Positions 1-6,722 of a DNA stretch of 10,885 nt are shown here, piece by piece. The stretch is taken from assembly GCA_035493895.1 (NCBI GenBank), contig DATJHM010000043.1, positions 1 to 10,885 of the forward strand, read 5' to 3'. Below the pieces are notes generated by a model that was not told the DNA's origin, ran no database searches, and saw nothing but the letters and a program-made list of their open reading frames with translations. The translations under genes were made by a program, and so were the position numbers. Each line of letters starts with the position of its first letter. Position 1 is the first letter of the stretch. The stretch is from DATJHM01 sp035493895 (lineage in GTDB: Bacteria > Chloroflexota > Ktedonobacteria > Ktedonobacterales > Ktedonobacteraceae).

Positions 1-80
1 CCTGCCCTAGCAAATCCACCGTGCCCCTACGGTTCCTGGGTGGATGGGTTTTGGCCGGGTAGGGGCAGGGCGGTTTTCGG
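1..80. repeat. GC-rich intergenic inverted repeats 3' of the PIG-L gene
   Basis: This short GC-rich stretch has two interleaved inverted repeats. TGCCCCTAC (22-30) is complementary to GTAGGGGCA (59-67), and ATCCACC (14-20) is complementary to GGTGGAT (39-45). CCTGCCC at 1-7 could also pair with 63-69, so the pairings compete. On the minus strand the stem lies just after the PIG-L stop codon but has no T-run, so it is a poor intrinsic terminator. The GTAGGGG/CCCCTAC word recurs at the far right of the window, which suggests a dispersed intergenic repeat. That last point is inference. Confidence 0.5.
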
Positions 81-92
81 GCAGGGGTGGGA

Positions 93-833
93 TTAGCGGT
101 TTTCGGCGCGGTGGAATTCTTCTGCGTACTCCATACCGTGCTTTTTGCCGATTTCGACGGTCCACTTTTTGATCCAACCTTCGATCTCGTCGAACTCGTC
201 AGCGAGCTGGCTGGCGTGGGCACGCAGAGATTCGATCTTCTTATCTATCGTGGCACTGATATCGACGGCGAAATTGGCGGTTGGCGCGCCTGCGAAATAG
301 ATCTCGTGTATCTTGTGCGGCTTCAAATCCTCTTGCAGCAGTTCGGGAAAGTCCCAGCCATTCTGGGAGGCAGGATAGAAGGCGGAAATTGTCGCGGTAC
401 CCGCCGCGAGGTGATCGGGGTGATAGCCACCGATGGCATAGCCCCGCTCCCAGTTGCGATCAGGCGACTGACAGATGACGCGGCTGGGACGGTACTGGCG
501 GAACACACGCACGAGGTCACGGCGCAACGCCATCGAGGGCTCCAACAGTCCATCGGGATAATCCAGAAAGACAATATCTTTCGCCCCCAGCACATCGCAG
601 GCCGCACGCTGCTCGCGTTTGCGTATATTGGATATGACTTTGCGTGCCTCCGGGCTGACATCCTCTGCATGATCAGGACCACCGCCTGACGCATCGGTAC
701 AGATTACATAATGCACATCCCAGCCATCGGCGGCCCAGGTTGCGACGGTACCTGCCGCCATGAACTCGGCATCATCGGGATGCGCAACGACCACCAGCGC
801 TACTTTCCGCAGCTCCGGCTCCTGTTGTGTCAT
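93..833 (-). CDS. PIG-L (LmbE-like) family deacetylase
   Basis: Predicted zinc-dependent deacetylase of the PIG-L/LmbE family, 246 aa. Members remove N-acetyl groups from N-acetylglucosamine-type conjugates, such as MshB (mycothiol) and BshB (bacillithiol). The N-terminal zinc motif AHPDD is at residues 17-21 after a hydrophobic beta-strand. A TDASGGG segment follows at 47-52, then an R-x-x-E-x-x-x-A helix near 71-78 and a second metal-site motif HPDH at 138-141. All expected family landmarks are present at normal length and there is no signal peptide, so a cytoplasmic enzyme is expected. The ATG at 833 is chosen because AAAGGAG lies 6 nt upstream and the family homology begins right after it. 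The open frame runs on to 947, but that part is leader sequence. The gene stands alone with its own promoter. The substrate cannot be told from sequence, and mycothiol or bacillithiol synthesis genes are not nearby. Confidence 0.9.
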   Translation of the reverse strand: MTQQEPELRKVALVVVAHPDDAEFMAAGTVATWAADGWDVHYVICTDASGGGPDHAEDVSPEARKVISNIRKREQRAACDVLGAKDIVFLDYPDGLLEPSMALRRDLVRVFRQYRPSRVICQSPDRNWERGYAIGGYHPDHLAAGTATISAFYPASQNGWDFPELLQEDLKPHKIHEIYFAGAPTANFAVDISATIDKKIESLRAHASQLADEFDEIEGWIKKWTVEIGKKHGMEYAEEFHRAENR

Positions 834-866
834 TTCAAACTCCTTTTGTCTCTGTCTGCAAAAACA

Positions 867-885
867 TAGTGGCCTCTTGCCACTA
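867..885 (-). promoter_or_regulatory. Leader hairpin with T-run upstream of the PIG-L gene
   Basis: In the predicted 5' leader of the PIG-L mRNA, read on the minus strand, a perfect 7-bp stem (TAGTGGC / GCCACTA) closes a 5-nt loop. It is followed two bases later by five T residues, about 25 nt before the Shine-Dalgarno. The shape resembles a weak intrinsic terminator or attenuator. It could also be a simple mRNA-stabilising stem. No anti-terminator partner was identified. Confidence 0.35.
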
Positions 886-935
886 GCGAAATTCCTAAAA
901 TCTGAGAGATTTCCATAATCGTGTCTTTCACCAGC

Positions 936-964
936 ATTATCATGCAAGCATAAAACGTTCTCAA
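936..964 (-). promoter_or_regulatory. sigma70-type promoter for the PIG-L gene
   Basis: On the minus strand, TTGAGA (964-959) and GATAAT (941-936) are separated by exactly 17 bp. Each hexamer differs from consensus at one position. Transcription would begin around 929 and give a leader of roughly 95 nt before the ATG at 833. There is no competing gene between this site and the PIG-L start. Confidence 0.65.
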
Positions 965-1005
965 CTTGTTATAACTGATAAGATGCACATAAAATTTCTC
1001 GAATC

Positions 1006-1272
1006 TTGCTCTTTTACAGGAACATTGAGAAACTGGGGGTGGTCTCGTCAATCAATCCATTAGGGGATACGATCTTGCAAGAGCGGGTGCCTGTGGAGAT
1101 GCGAGCGCGTATCTTTAGTGCGGTCGTGTTATGTGCGGTTCCTCTGGGGACGTTTACGAGTGGATTTGTCGAGATGTGGCTTGGACTTTTCCCGACGCTG
1201 ATCGTTATGGGGATATTGTATTTTTTGTCGACGCTGACGCTATTGCTCAATCCAGCGCTAAAGAAGATGTAG
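1006..1272 (+). pseudogene. C-terminal remnant of an MFS transporter
   Basis: The frame encodes about 88 residues matching the end of major facilitator superfamily exporters of the enterobactin-exporter (MFS_3) type. It has a G-D-T-x-LQERVP-x-E-x-RAR-IFS cytoplasmic loop before transmembrane helix 11. Two hydrophobic helices follow, at about residues 38-56 and 62-82, and then a short basic tail. Family members are about 400 aa, so some 300 N-terminal residues and about ten helices are missing. An in-frame TAA at 979-981 closes the frame upstream. The only possible start is a TTG at 1006 with no convincing ribosome binding site. This is best read as a decayed relic left by a deletion or rearrangement, not a working gene. 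Confidence 0.75.
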
Positions 1273-1333
1273 ATGGTTCTCTTCTATTTTAGTTGTGATT
1301 GGATTTTACGTTCCCATTGGCGTCAGGTGGGGC

Positions 1334-1375
1334 CTGTCCCATGTTGGGGGTCAAGAGGCCCGCAACATGGGACAG
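1334..1375. repeat. Strong perfect hairpin between MFS remnant and DinB-like gene
   Basis: CTGTCCCATGTTG (1334-1346) is exactly complementary to CAACATGGGACAG (1363-1375). After one mismatch the pairing continues with GGG/CCC (1348-1350 with 1359-1361) and leaves an 8-nt loop. There is no T-tract on either side, so it is not a typical rho-independent terminator. It sits about 40 nt past the stop of the minus-strand DinB-like gene and could protect its mRNA 3' end. It could also be a REP-like repeat or the end of a lost mobile element. Confidence 0.65.
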
Positions 1376-1412
1376 AAACGGCCCGCAGAATCGCGCGGAT
1401 TTCCAGGTTTGT

Positions 1413-2126
1413 TCAAGCTAATCGATCGCGTAGCGCAACCAGTTCAGGATCGCTCTTTGACCGCTCTTTGAGAGCAGGAGCAAGCGCCAACGCTTCCTGC
1501 AAGAGAGCGGTTGCCTTCTCCAACTGGTTCAGCTGCGCGTAGAAGCAGGCCAGATTATAGAGGAAACTCCCTTTGACCCATGCTGGCACCTCAGCTTGAA
1601 TGACTCTGCTGGCGCACTTCTCACGAATCTGAATCGCCCGCGGGAGGTCGTGACGGTCGAGATAGTACTGCACGAGATGCTCCTGGTCGTGCTCGTAGCA
1701 CCGGCCCAGGATGGCTGCATAGAGCGGATTTTCCCCGGAAAACCAGGTGAAGCGATTGGAGGCCGTCAGATCTTCTTCGCTGAGTTGCTCAGTCAACTTG
1801 ATAAGTTCGGCGTAGACGCGCTCAGATTCAGCAAGAATATCTGACCAGGGGAGAAGCCTGTGCTGCTCAAAAGCCATCGCGTTGAGCAGTTCTTCGCTTT
1901 CTTCGCTCGGCGGTAGCTCCTGATGTTGCAGGATGGCAGTCAAATTCAGGACGAGATTCTGACGCCAGAAAGTCCTATGCGCCACATGATCTCTGGCAGA
2001 CCAGAGATCCGGCGTCCCGATGGCAGTACGTTCGGTCTCGTTGAGCTCCTGCAAAAAAGCTTCTTCATCGAGATGGCCCTGCTGCAAGAGATCAAGGACG
2101 ATGGTCTTAAAATGCTGTGCGGTCAT
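1413..2126 (-). CDS. DinB-like (ClbS/DfsB-type) protein with C-terminal TPR-like segment
   Basis: A 237-aa protein. Residues about 1-165 look like a DinB/ClbS/DfsB four-helix bundle, with W42-S-A-R-D-H47-x-x-H50-R-x-F-W and a late H-D-x-E-H segment (146-150). These are the usual positions of the metal-binding or active-site histidines of the superfamily. Residues about 185-232 switch to a helical-hairpin pattern (LYNLACFYAQL, then EKATALLQEALAL-P) that resembles a tetratricopeptide repeat. The superfamily includes thiol transferases and the colibactin self-resistance protein ClbS, but no function can be assigned here. The ATG at 2126 is supported by AAAGG about 7 nt upstream. The gene lies 83 bp downstream of a methyltransferase gene in the same direction, so co-transcription is possible. 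Confidence 0.75.
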   Translation of the reverse strand: MTAQHFKTIVLDLLQQGHLDEEAFLQELNETERTAIGTPDLWSARDHVAHRTFWRQNLVLNLTAILQHQELPPSEESEELLNAMAFEQHRLLPWSDILAESERVYAELIKLTEQLSEEDLTASNRFTWFSGENPLYAAILGRCYEHDQEHLVQYYLDRHDLPRAIQIREKCASRVIQAEVPAWVKGSFLYNLACFYAQLNQLEKATALLQEALALAPALKERSKSDPELVALRDRLA

Positions 2127-2209
2127 TGAAATACCTTTTCCTATTTCGCAACGATAAATTCTCTATTGAGCGTAGTATCTCACGAAAACAGGTCGATTTT
2201 GGCCCGCGT

Positions 2210-3079
2210 TTACACGGTTCCCCAGGCAGTGAGCAGATTCATGGTGGCGATGAAGTCTGGTCGTTGTATCTCGCTCAGCATCTGCTGGTAGAGTTCCTCG
2301 TAGTTCTCGGGCACGTGCGTCCACTTGCGCAGGAAGGGCAGGACGTTCCGAAAGATGAGTTTGAGATCTTCAAGGAAGCGTTGCCTTTCGAGGCTACCGG
2401 CGGGATATTCGAGAGTACAGGCACGCGTCTGCACCTCTTGTAACCCATGTTGACGCAACAGGCGGGCCAGTTCGCTGGTCACGCCTTCGCCCGTCAGGGT
2501 AAAAAGGTGGCCTGCCTGGTAAAATGCCTGGAGGAACAGTGCGGAGAGGCGCAACAAACCGGCTGGACTATTACTCTTTGCGACCAGTTCGGGTTCGGTG
2601 ACGCGAATCACGCCGCCTGGACGGCTCACGCGCTGGTACTCCTGCAACAGTTTGGGCCAGTCCCAGGTCCGCAGCCAGCTCGTCGCAAAGCGATGATTGA
2701 CGAGATTGAAGGAGGCGTTGGGAAATTCGAGCATACGTAAAGCATCCATGACGTGAAACTCCACGCGGTCGCTCACCTGCTCAGCTTCGGCCCGGACACG
2801 CGCATACTCAATGAACGTGAGGCTCGGGTCCACGCCCACCAATCTGATGCAGGTCGGCGTGGTTTTCGCCAGCTCAATGAGCCAGCCACCGGTCCCGCAG
2901 CCAACGTCGAGGACGTGCGAGAAGGCGGTCGGATCGCGTTGCTCTGGCAGCACGCCCCCCATGCCAATTGTGAGCAGATGATCCTGGACCTGTAAACGGT
3001 TGAGTTCCTCTTGAAGAGAGCGATCCTGGACAAAATAGGTGCTGGGTTGCTCGCGCCCGGGTTCAGGTGAGGTTGGCAT
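2210..3079 (-). CDS. Class I SAM-dependent methyltransferase
   Basis: A 289-aa Rossmann-fold methyltransferase. Motif I is LDVGCGTGG at residues 57-65 (SAM-binding glycine loop). The acidic end of strand 2 is VGVDPS (81-86, with D84 placed to bind the SAM ribose). A motif II-like MDAL is at 111-114, and the post-II loop SRPGG leads into IRVTEPE at 152-164. The about 45-residue N-terminal helical extension and the helical C-terminal part (170-289) probably shape the substrate pocket. The pattern suits small-molecule methyltransferases (UbiE/Methyltransf_25-like), but the acceptor is unknown. The start is backed by AAAGGAG (3095-3089) 9 nt before the ATG. A possible -10 lies about 80 nt upstream, and the DinB-like gene follows 83 bp after the stop. 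Confidence 0.87.
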   Translation of the reverse strand: MPTSPEPGREQPSTYFVQDRSLQEELNRLQVQDHLLTIGMGGVLPEQRDPTAFSHVLDVGCGTGGWLIELAKTTPTCIRLVGVDPSLTFIEYARVRAEAEQVSDRVEFHVMDALRMLEFPNASFNLVNHRFATSWLRTWDWPKLLQEYQRVSRPGGVIRVTEPELVAKSNSPAGLLRLSALFLQAFYQAGHLFTLTGEGVTSELARLLRQHGLQEVQTRACTLEYPAGSLERQRFLEDLKLIFRNVLPFLRKWTHVPENYEELYQQMLSEIQRPDFIATMNLLTAWGTV

Positions 3080-3500
3080 CGCGTTGCACTCCTTTTACGT
3101 TAGTAGCAAATGATGGATGAACGTTGCCATATGGCTGGATGGTTGATATTCATGTTCTTCATTATACATGGACAGAGCACACTTAGCGAGCGTTTTTACA
3201 TAGCAAGTGAGTAAACATATAAGTAGAGATAATGATGTTTTATGTTATTATTTGCTATTTTCTTATGGATGCGTGGAGGAGTATCACTGAAGTACGCTAT
3301 TCCTCTCAACGCCAAAAGAACGTGTGTATACAAAAATTCTTTCTGGACCGGCATAATGTTTATGGCACACGTTTTTTGTGGCACGCCACGTCTGATGAGC
3401 GAGAAGAATCGCGCGAGTTCCCGGACGCCATTCCGTGCCTCCATGGCGTCCCTACGAGCCTGGCGGGCCTTTTCCTGGGCGTCATCATGCTGCTTAAGGT
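3080..3500. other. 421-bp intergenic region without a convincing gene
   Basis: Overlapping open frames occur on both strands, but none has a recognisable domain, a good ribosome binding site or convincing coding character. Positions about 3100-3370 are AT-rich, and the right part (about 3380-3500) is more GC-rich. In the minus frame the right part would read as a charged, probably helical segment rich in A, R, E and D. It is likely spacer with the methyltransferase promoter on its left side, and possibly a decayed small gene on its right. Confidence 0.4.
3161..3166 (-). promoter_or_regulatory. Possible -10 element for the methyltransferase gene
   Basis: On the minus strand a consensus TATAAT lies about 80 nt upstream of the methyltransferase ATG. 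No good -35 hexamer was found at 16-18 bp, so this is a weak prediction based mainly on the -10 match and its placement. Confidence 0.35.
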
Positions 3501-4565
3501 TCAGATATCTACCACGCCATCCGTGCTGCGTGCGACCAACGCTGTCATAGTACGTTCTACGCTTTCCAATCGATCCAGGCAATGGTGCTCGATCATGGTC
3601 ACATCGTTAGCACGTTGCACCTCGTCGAGAGGCTCGTGGAGCACATTGTGAAGCCAGTGCGCCAGATTTCTTAGCTGGATGCGATAGGCATAGTAGGCCA
3701 GCCAGTCCGTGTGCCAGTGCATCGGCTCTTTGTGGATCAGCCGATAGCCAGCGTCGAAGGCGGCGAAGTCCGGACCAATATAGCCTATGTACGGAAATAC
3801 ATCCCGCTCCGGTGGTGCGATTACCGCCGATTCCCAATCCAGGAGGGTGAGCTGACCTGAAGGAGATACTATCATATTTCCACCCCAGGCATCTCCGTGG
3901 CAGAGCACTGAGGATACAGGGGTTTGTTGCGCTTTTCTTGCATACTCCTGGCTGTGGACCAGAAATGCGCGAATCTGCTCGCGCTGAGGCCAGACAACCT
4001 CGCGCAGCCGCTGGAGGATAGGAGCGTCATGCACAGAGATGGTGTAGAGCGCGGTCAGATCGGCGAGGAGATCTGCGTCGAAAGGGGCAGTGAGGTTATC
4101 CTGAGGTGATCGCTGGCGAAGGAATGCGGGGATCTGGACGGCGTGTAAGGTTGCCAGCGCCTGAGCGATGCGCTGGACCAGTGCAGGAGACAGAGGATAA
4201 GCGTTGGCGAGTGTCTCACCCGGGATGAAGGTGTAGAGCGCGCAGAGAAATGGTTCGTGGATGGCAGAAAGCGCTCCAGTGCTGGTGGGTTGGGGATGTG
4301 GGGCCTGTACGCCAGCGAGATGTAATTGTGCCACAAGTTGTTGAAGCGGTAGTGAAAACTCCATATGAGCCGCCGTTCTCTGTCCGGTGGGGCTCCGCTG
4401 GTCAACAATTTTGAGATAATAGCGGCTGTCTGGCGATACTTCTATGCGGTAAGAGTAGGCAGAATCGCCAACTGGAATGAAATGGATACCGGTCACTTCA
4501 AGATGCCACTGTTCCCGTAACAGTGCGCGAATAAACGTATTGCCCTCAGGCAATGGCAATTTCAT
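3501..4565 (-). CDS. APH/choline-kinase-like phosphotransferase
   Basis: A 354-aa protein of the aminoglycoside phosphotransferase/choline kinase-like fold, transferring phosphate from ATP to a small-molecule hydroxyl. The N-lobe has strand residues YYLKIV with K52 as the likely ATP-binding lysine. Hinge-like YTFIPG is at 111-116. The catalytic loop is L-C-H-G-D-A-W-G-G-N (221-230), with D225 as catalytic base and N230 as a metal ligand. The metal aspartate is in LLDWE (241-245, D243). The DWESAVIAPPERD stretch recalls the spectinomycin kinase APH(9) branch, but this is a weak hint and many such proteins are not resistance enzymes. The ATG at 4565 is chosen over an upstream in-frame TTG at 4592 because GGAAAGGA ends 7 nt before it and the family-like part begins there. 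It is divergent from the HD-domain gene, which starts 245 bp away. Confidence 0.85.
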   Translation of the reverse strand: MKLPLPEGNTFIRALLREQWHLEVTGIHFIPVGDSAYSYRIEVSPDSRYYLKIVDQRSPTGQRTAAHMEFSLPLQQLVAQLHLAGVQAPHPQPTSTGALSAIHEPFLCALYTFIPGETLANAYPLSPALVQRIAQALATLHAVQIPAFLRQRSPQDNLTAPFDADLLADLTALYTISVHDAPILQRLREVVWPQREQIRAFLVHSQEYARKAQQTPVSSVLCHGDAWGGNMIVSPSGQLTLLDWESAVIAPPERDVFPYIGYIGPDFAAFDAGYRLIHKEPMHWHTDWLAYYAYRIQLRNLAHWLHNVLHEPLDEVQRANDVTMIEHHCLDRLESVERTMTALVARSTDGVVDI

Positions 4566-4810
4566 CAAAGAATCCTTTCCGTGCTGTTTCAATGGATAGT
4601 TTAGTTATACTGTGGCAATAATTTGTCATACTACGCATAAATAGTCCTGAAATTTTTTCTGGACAAACAGCGTGTATACAGAAGAACATTTTTGTCTGCT
4701 AGTTGTAAACGACGATCTGGTGAAACAGTCGTCAGGAGTGATGAATATTTTTGTCTCCCTCAATAGAGAGGCAACGACCCGATTACGTGGTCAAGTAGGA
4801 GCATAGCATT
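4566..4810. promoter_or_regulatory. Divergent control region between phosphotransferase and HD-domain genes
   Basis: This 245-bp AT-rich region must hold promoters for both flanking genes. On the minus strand a -10-like TATAAC (4609-4604) sits about 40 nt before the phosphotransferase start, without a clear -35. For the plus-strand gene no well-spaced hexamer pair was found. An imperfect direct repeat, GAACATTTTTGTCT (4684-4697) and GAATATTTTTGTCT (4743-4756), matches 13 of 14 bases with a 59-bp period and could be a paired regulatory site. Confidence 0.35.
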
Positions 4811-5449
4811 ATGGCAAAAAATCTTGCAAGCGTCGAAATTCCCGATAGCAAACTGGCAAACGAAGCAGCAGGGCTACTGCGCGAATATGGCAATCCATTA
4901 CTGTGGAACCATTCGCATCGCGTCTTTCTCTTCGGCTCCCTCTTAGGGCGCGAAGATGGCGAGAAGTATGATCCCGAACTGCTGTATGTGAGCGCGTTGT
5001 TCCATGATCTCGGGCTGACTCCCCATTATAGCAGCAAGGACAAGCGGTTCGAGGTAGATGGGGCGAATGCGGCCAGGAGTTTCCTTGAACAACATGACAT
5101 CCCCCGTGAGACGACGCAGGTGGTGTGGGATGCGATTGCGCTCCATACGACGATAGGCGTTGCGCAATATAAGGAGCCTGTTGTGGCGCTTCTCTATCAC
5201 GGCGTTGGCTACGATGTGATGGGCGATCGCTTTCAGGAGATCACAGATGAGAATCGTACGCAGATCGTAGCGGCCTTTCCGCGTGATGGCTTCAAGAATA
5301 AGATCCTGCCTGCATTTTTCGAGGGCTTCAAACACAAACCGGAGACGACCTTTGGCAACATTAAAGCGAACGTTTGTGAACGCTTCATTCCCGGCTACAA
5401 GAGTCCGAATTTTTGCGAGCTTGTTCTCCAGTCTCCGTGGAACGAGTAA
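4811..5449 (+). CDS. HD-domain protein, cyanamide hydratase-like
   Basis: A 212-aa metal-dependent HD-superfamily protein. The expected ligand series is visible: H34 in N-H-S-H-R-V (33-38), the H65-D66 doublet in LFHDLGL, H112 in ALHTT, and D135 in the late GYDVMG segment. The 'HSxRV' opening and spacing resemble the cyanamide hydratase (Ddi2/Cah) branch and its many uncharacterised bacterial relatives. They do not resemble nucleotide phosphohydrolases with a double-HD layout. The true substrate is unknown. The ATG at 4811 is preceded by AGTAGGAG with a 9-nt gap. The gene is monocistronic: it is divergent from the phosphotransferase and ends just before a strong terminator. Confidence 0.85.
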   Translation: MAKNLASVEIPDSKLANEAAGLLREYGNPLLWNHSHRVFLFGSLLGREDGEKYDPELLYVSALFHDLGLTPHYSSKDKRFEVDGANAARSFLEQHDIPRETTQVVWDAIALHTTIGVAQYKEPVVALLYHGVGYDVMGDRFQEITDENRTQIVAAFPRDGFKNKILPAFFEGFKHKPETTFGNIKANVCERFIPGYKSPNFCELVLQSPWNE

Positions 5450-5505
5450 GATGAACATCCTGCATTGCGGATGTGCAGCTAAATGCGAGTAAAAGAGGTA
5501 AGAGG

Positions 5506-5540
5506 GCCGCAATTGCGATAGTGCAATTGCGGCGTTTTTT
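5506..5540 (+). terminator. Rho-independent terminator of the HD-domain gene
   Basis: GCCGCAATTGC (5506-5516) pairs perfectly with GCAATTGCGGC (5523-5533) around a 6-nt loop. It is followed after one G by six T residues (5535-5540). The 11-bp stem and T-run point to termination of plus-strand transcripts about 60-90 nt past the HD-domain stop. The stem could also slow minus-strand transcripts leaving the convergent channel gene, but there is no comparable T-run in that direction. Confidence 0.92.
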
Positions 5541-5560
5541 CGAAAATGCGACGGGGGGGA

Positions 5561-6301
5561 TTAGCCTGCGAGTTCCTCTTCGCTTTCGCTTTTGTCCCGT
5601 CTTGCCCAGAAGAGGTTCCAGAAGAGGCTAATGAAGGGTAGGAGGAACCAGGAAAAGAAGACATGACTCGGGGTGAAGTTTGGGATGAATAAGAGAAGCA
5701 GGCTCAACAGCATAGATGTAGGGGTGAGCGCGGTTCCGACCAGGCGGTATCTCACGCTTTTCTTATCGATGTCGACAGAGACGAGGCGATTATTGCCAAG
5801 GGCATAGATCCAGAGGAGTAGCGCGGAATACCCACAACCGGCCAGCACCACGGTATAGACGATGACCGCTTCCGGGAACTGGGAGTATTTTGAGACATTG
5901 GTGGCGATAGGGACAAAGGCAACGAAGGCCAGGAAGACGAGATTGAGCCAGAGGAAGGTTTTATCGACACGTTGGATCACGTTGGTCAAACGACGATGAC
6001 TTAACCAGTAGGAGGCCAGGACGGCAAAGGTGATGATATAGAATAGCGTGTCGGAAAGAAAATCACCTGTGAGCGCTTGAATGAAGGCGGCGTGCGCTTG
6101 AGGCGTGCTGGCATGCGTATCGTCAAGCGGGATTTTAATATCTAAAACAAGCAATGTAACGGCGATCGCAAAAATACCGTCGCTGAGCAATGACATACGG
6201 TCTTCGCTCGGACTTTTCGTTTCTTCGACCAGATCAGCTTGTTTGAGTGTGTTGGTTTGCGTCAGAGGTTTGAGCTTTTGCGTTTGCTCGAATAGATCCA
6301 T
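5561..6301 (-). CDS. TMEM175/DUF1211 family potassium channel-like membrane protein
   Basis: A 246-aa membrane protein of the TMEM175 (DUF1211) family, whose bacterial members form tetrameric K+-selective channels. The family signature in helix 1 is visible as R35-M-S-L-L-S-D-G-I-F-A-I-A-V-T-L-L-V-L (35-53), which forms the pore with its hydrophobic gate. Further helices lie at about 82-103 (with Y-W-L-S-H-R-R at 98-104), 115-133, 144-166, 187-207 and 213-233, giving the expected six. The usual 'FSDG' reads 'LSDG' here. A hydrophilic N-terminal tail of about 35 residues precedes helix 1, and an acidic tail (SESEEEL) ends the protein. The ATG at 6301 has TAGGAG 6 nt upstream. It is convergent with the HD-domain gene. 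Confidence 0.88.
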   Translation of the reverse strand: MDLFEQTQKLKPLTQTNTLKQADLVEETKSPSEDRMSLLSDGIFAIAVTLLVLDIKIPLDDTHASTPQAHAAFIQALTGDFLSDTLFYIITFAVLASYWLSHRRLTNVIQRVDKTFLWLNLVFLAFVAFVPIATNVSKYSQFPEAVIVYTVVLAGCGYSALLLWIYALGNNRLVSVDIDKKSVRYRLVGTALTPTSMLLSLLLLFIPNFTPSHVFFSWFLLPFISLFWNLFWARRDKSESEEELAG

Positions 6302-6342
6302 TGATATCTCCTAAAAATAGAATAGTAAGTGCCTGATGCCGT

Positions 6343-6351
6343 AGTATAGCA
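6343..6351 (-). promoter_or_regulatory. Possible extended -10 promoter of the TMEM175-family gene
   Basis: On the minus strand TGC followed by TATACT forms an extended -10 (TGnTATAAT-like) about 42 nt upstream of the ATG. No clear -35 was found at 17 bp, as is common for extended -10 promoters. An inverted repeat further upstream (ATGCTACC 6370-6377, GGTAGCAT 6424-6431) may be an operator, though the arms are 46 nt apart. Confidence 0.4.
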
Positions 6352-6515
6352 GACGAGGGCATTACAGGCATGCTACCAGAGTACTATTCATAGGAGTATT
6401 GTGGCATTGAGACTATGAGATCAGGTAGCATATGATATACTATCTGCTCAGATGTAAAAATAATGCATTTAACCATCCCCCCCGGTGACCATCCGTGAGT
6501 GCAGGTAGCAAAAGA

Positions 6516-6722
6516 TTAATCGGCACTGGGAATGATCTGCCAGGAGTGACCATCCCAATGCTCTATCAGTGTGTGACCCTCGTATAGTCCCTGATAGCCC
6601 GCATAGGAAGTGCCAACGGCCCAGACATCATCGGCGCTCAGCGCGGCAACACTATAGAGCGCATTGTCCTGCACAACATTATTGGGCAAGATGGCATGCA
6701 TCACGTGGGGCAAGTCTGGCAC
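6516..6722 (-). pseudogene. Remnant of a DVWAVG-repeat (beta-propeller-like) protein
   Basis: About 68 codons read as YSVAALSADDVWAVG, then TLIEHWDGHSWQIIPSAD and a stop. This is one unit of the repeat family that is abundant in Ktedonobacter-like genomes, usually in long secreted proteins with many such units predicted to form propeller blades. Only a single unit remains. The frame closes upstream at 6783-6785, the only start in it is a GTG, and no convincing ribosome binding site is seen. It is most likely the 3' end of a deleted gene. Confidence 0.65.

Noticed and set aside
87..689. A 200-aa plus-strand frame
   Set aside because: It is antisense to the PIG-L gene, which has complete catalytic motifs and a good ribosome binding site.
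834..947. N-terminal extension of the PIG-L protein to 947
   Set aside because: The extension has no family match, would overlap the promoter -10 (936-941), and the ATG at 833 has an ideal Shine-Dalgarno.
1334..1375. Rho-independent terminator
   Set aside because: The stem is strong but neither strand has a T-run after it, so it is reported as an inverted repeat.
1273..1542. An 89-aa plus-strand frame after the MFS remnant
   Set aside because: It runs through the hairpin at 1334-1375 and antisense into the DinB-like gene, with no motif of its own.
3196..3651. Open frames of 102-139 aa on both strands between the methyltransferase and phosphotransferase genes
   Set aside because: They overlap each other and the kinase 3' end, have no motifs and no convincing ribosome binding sites.
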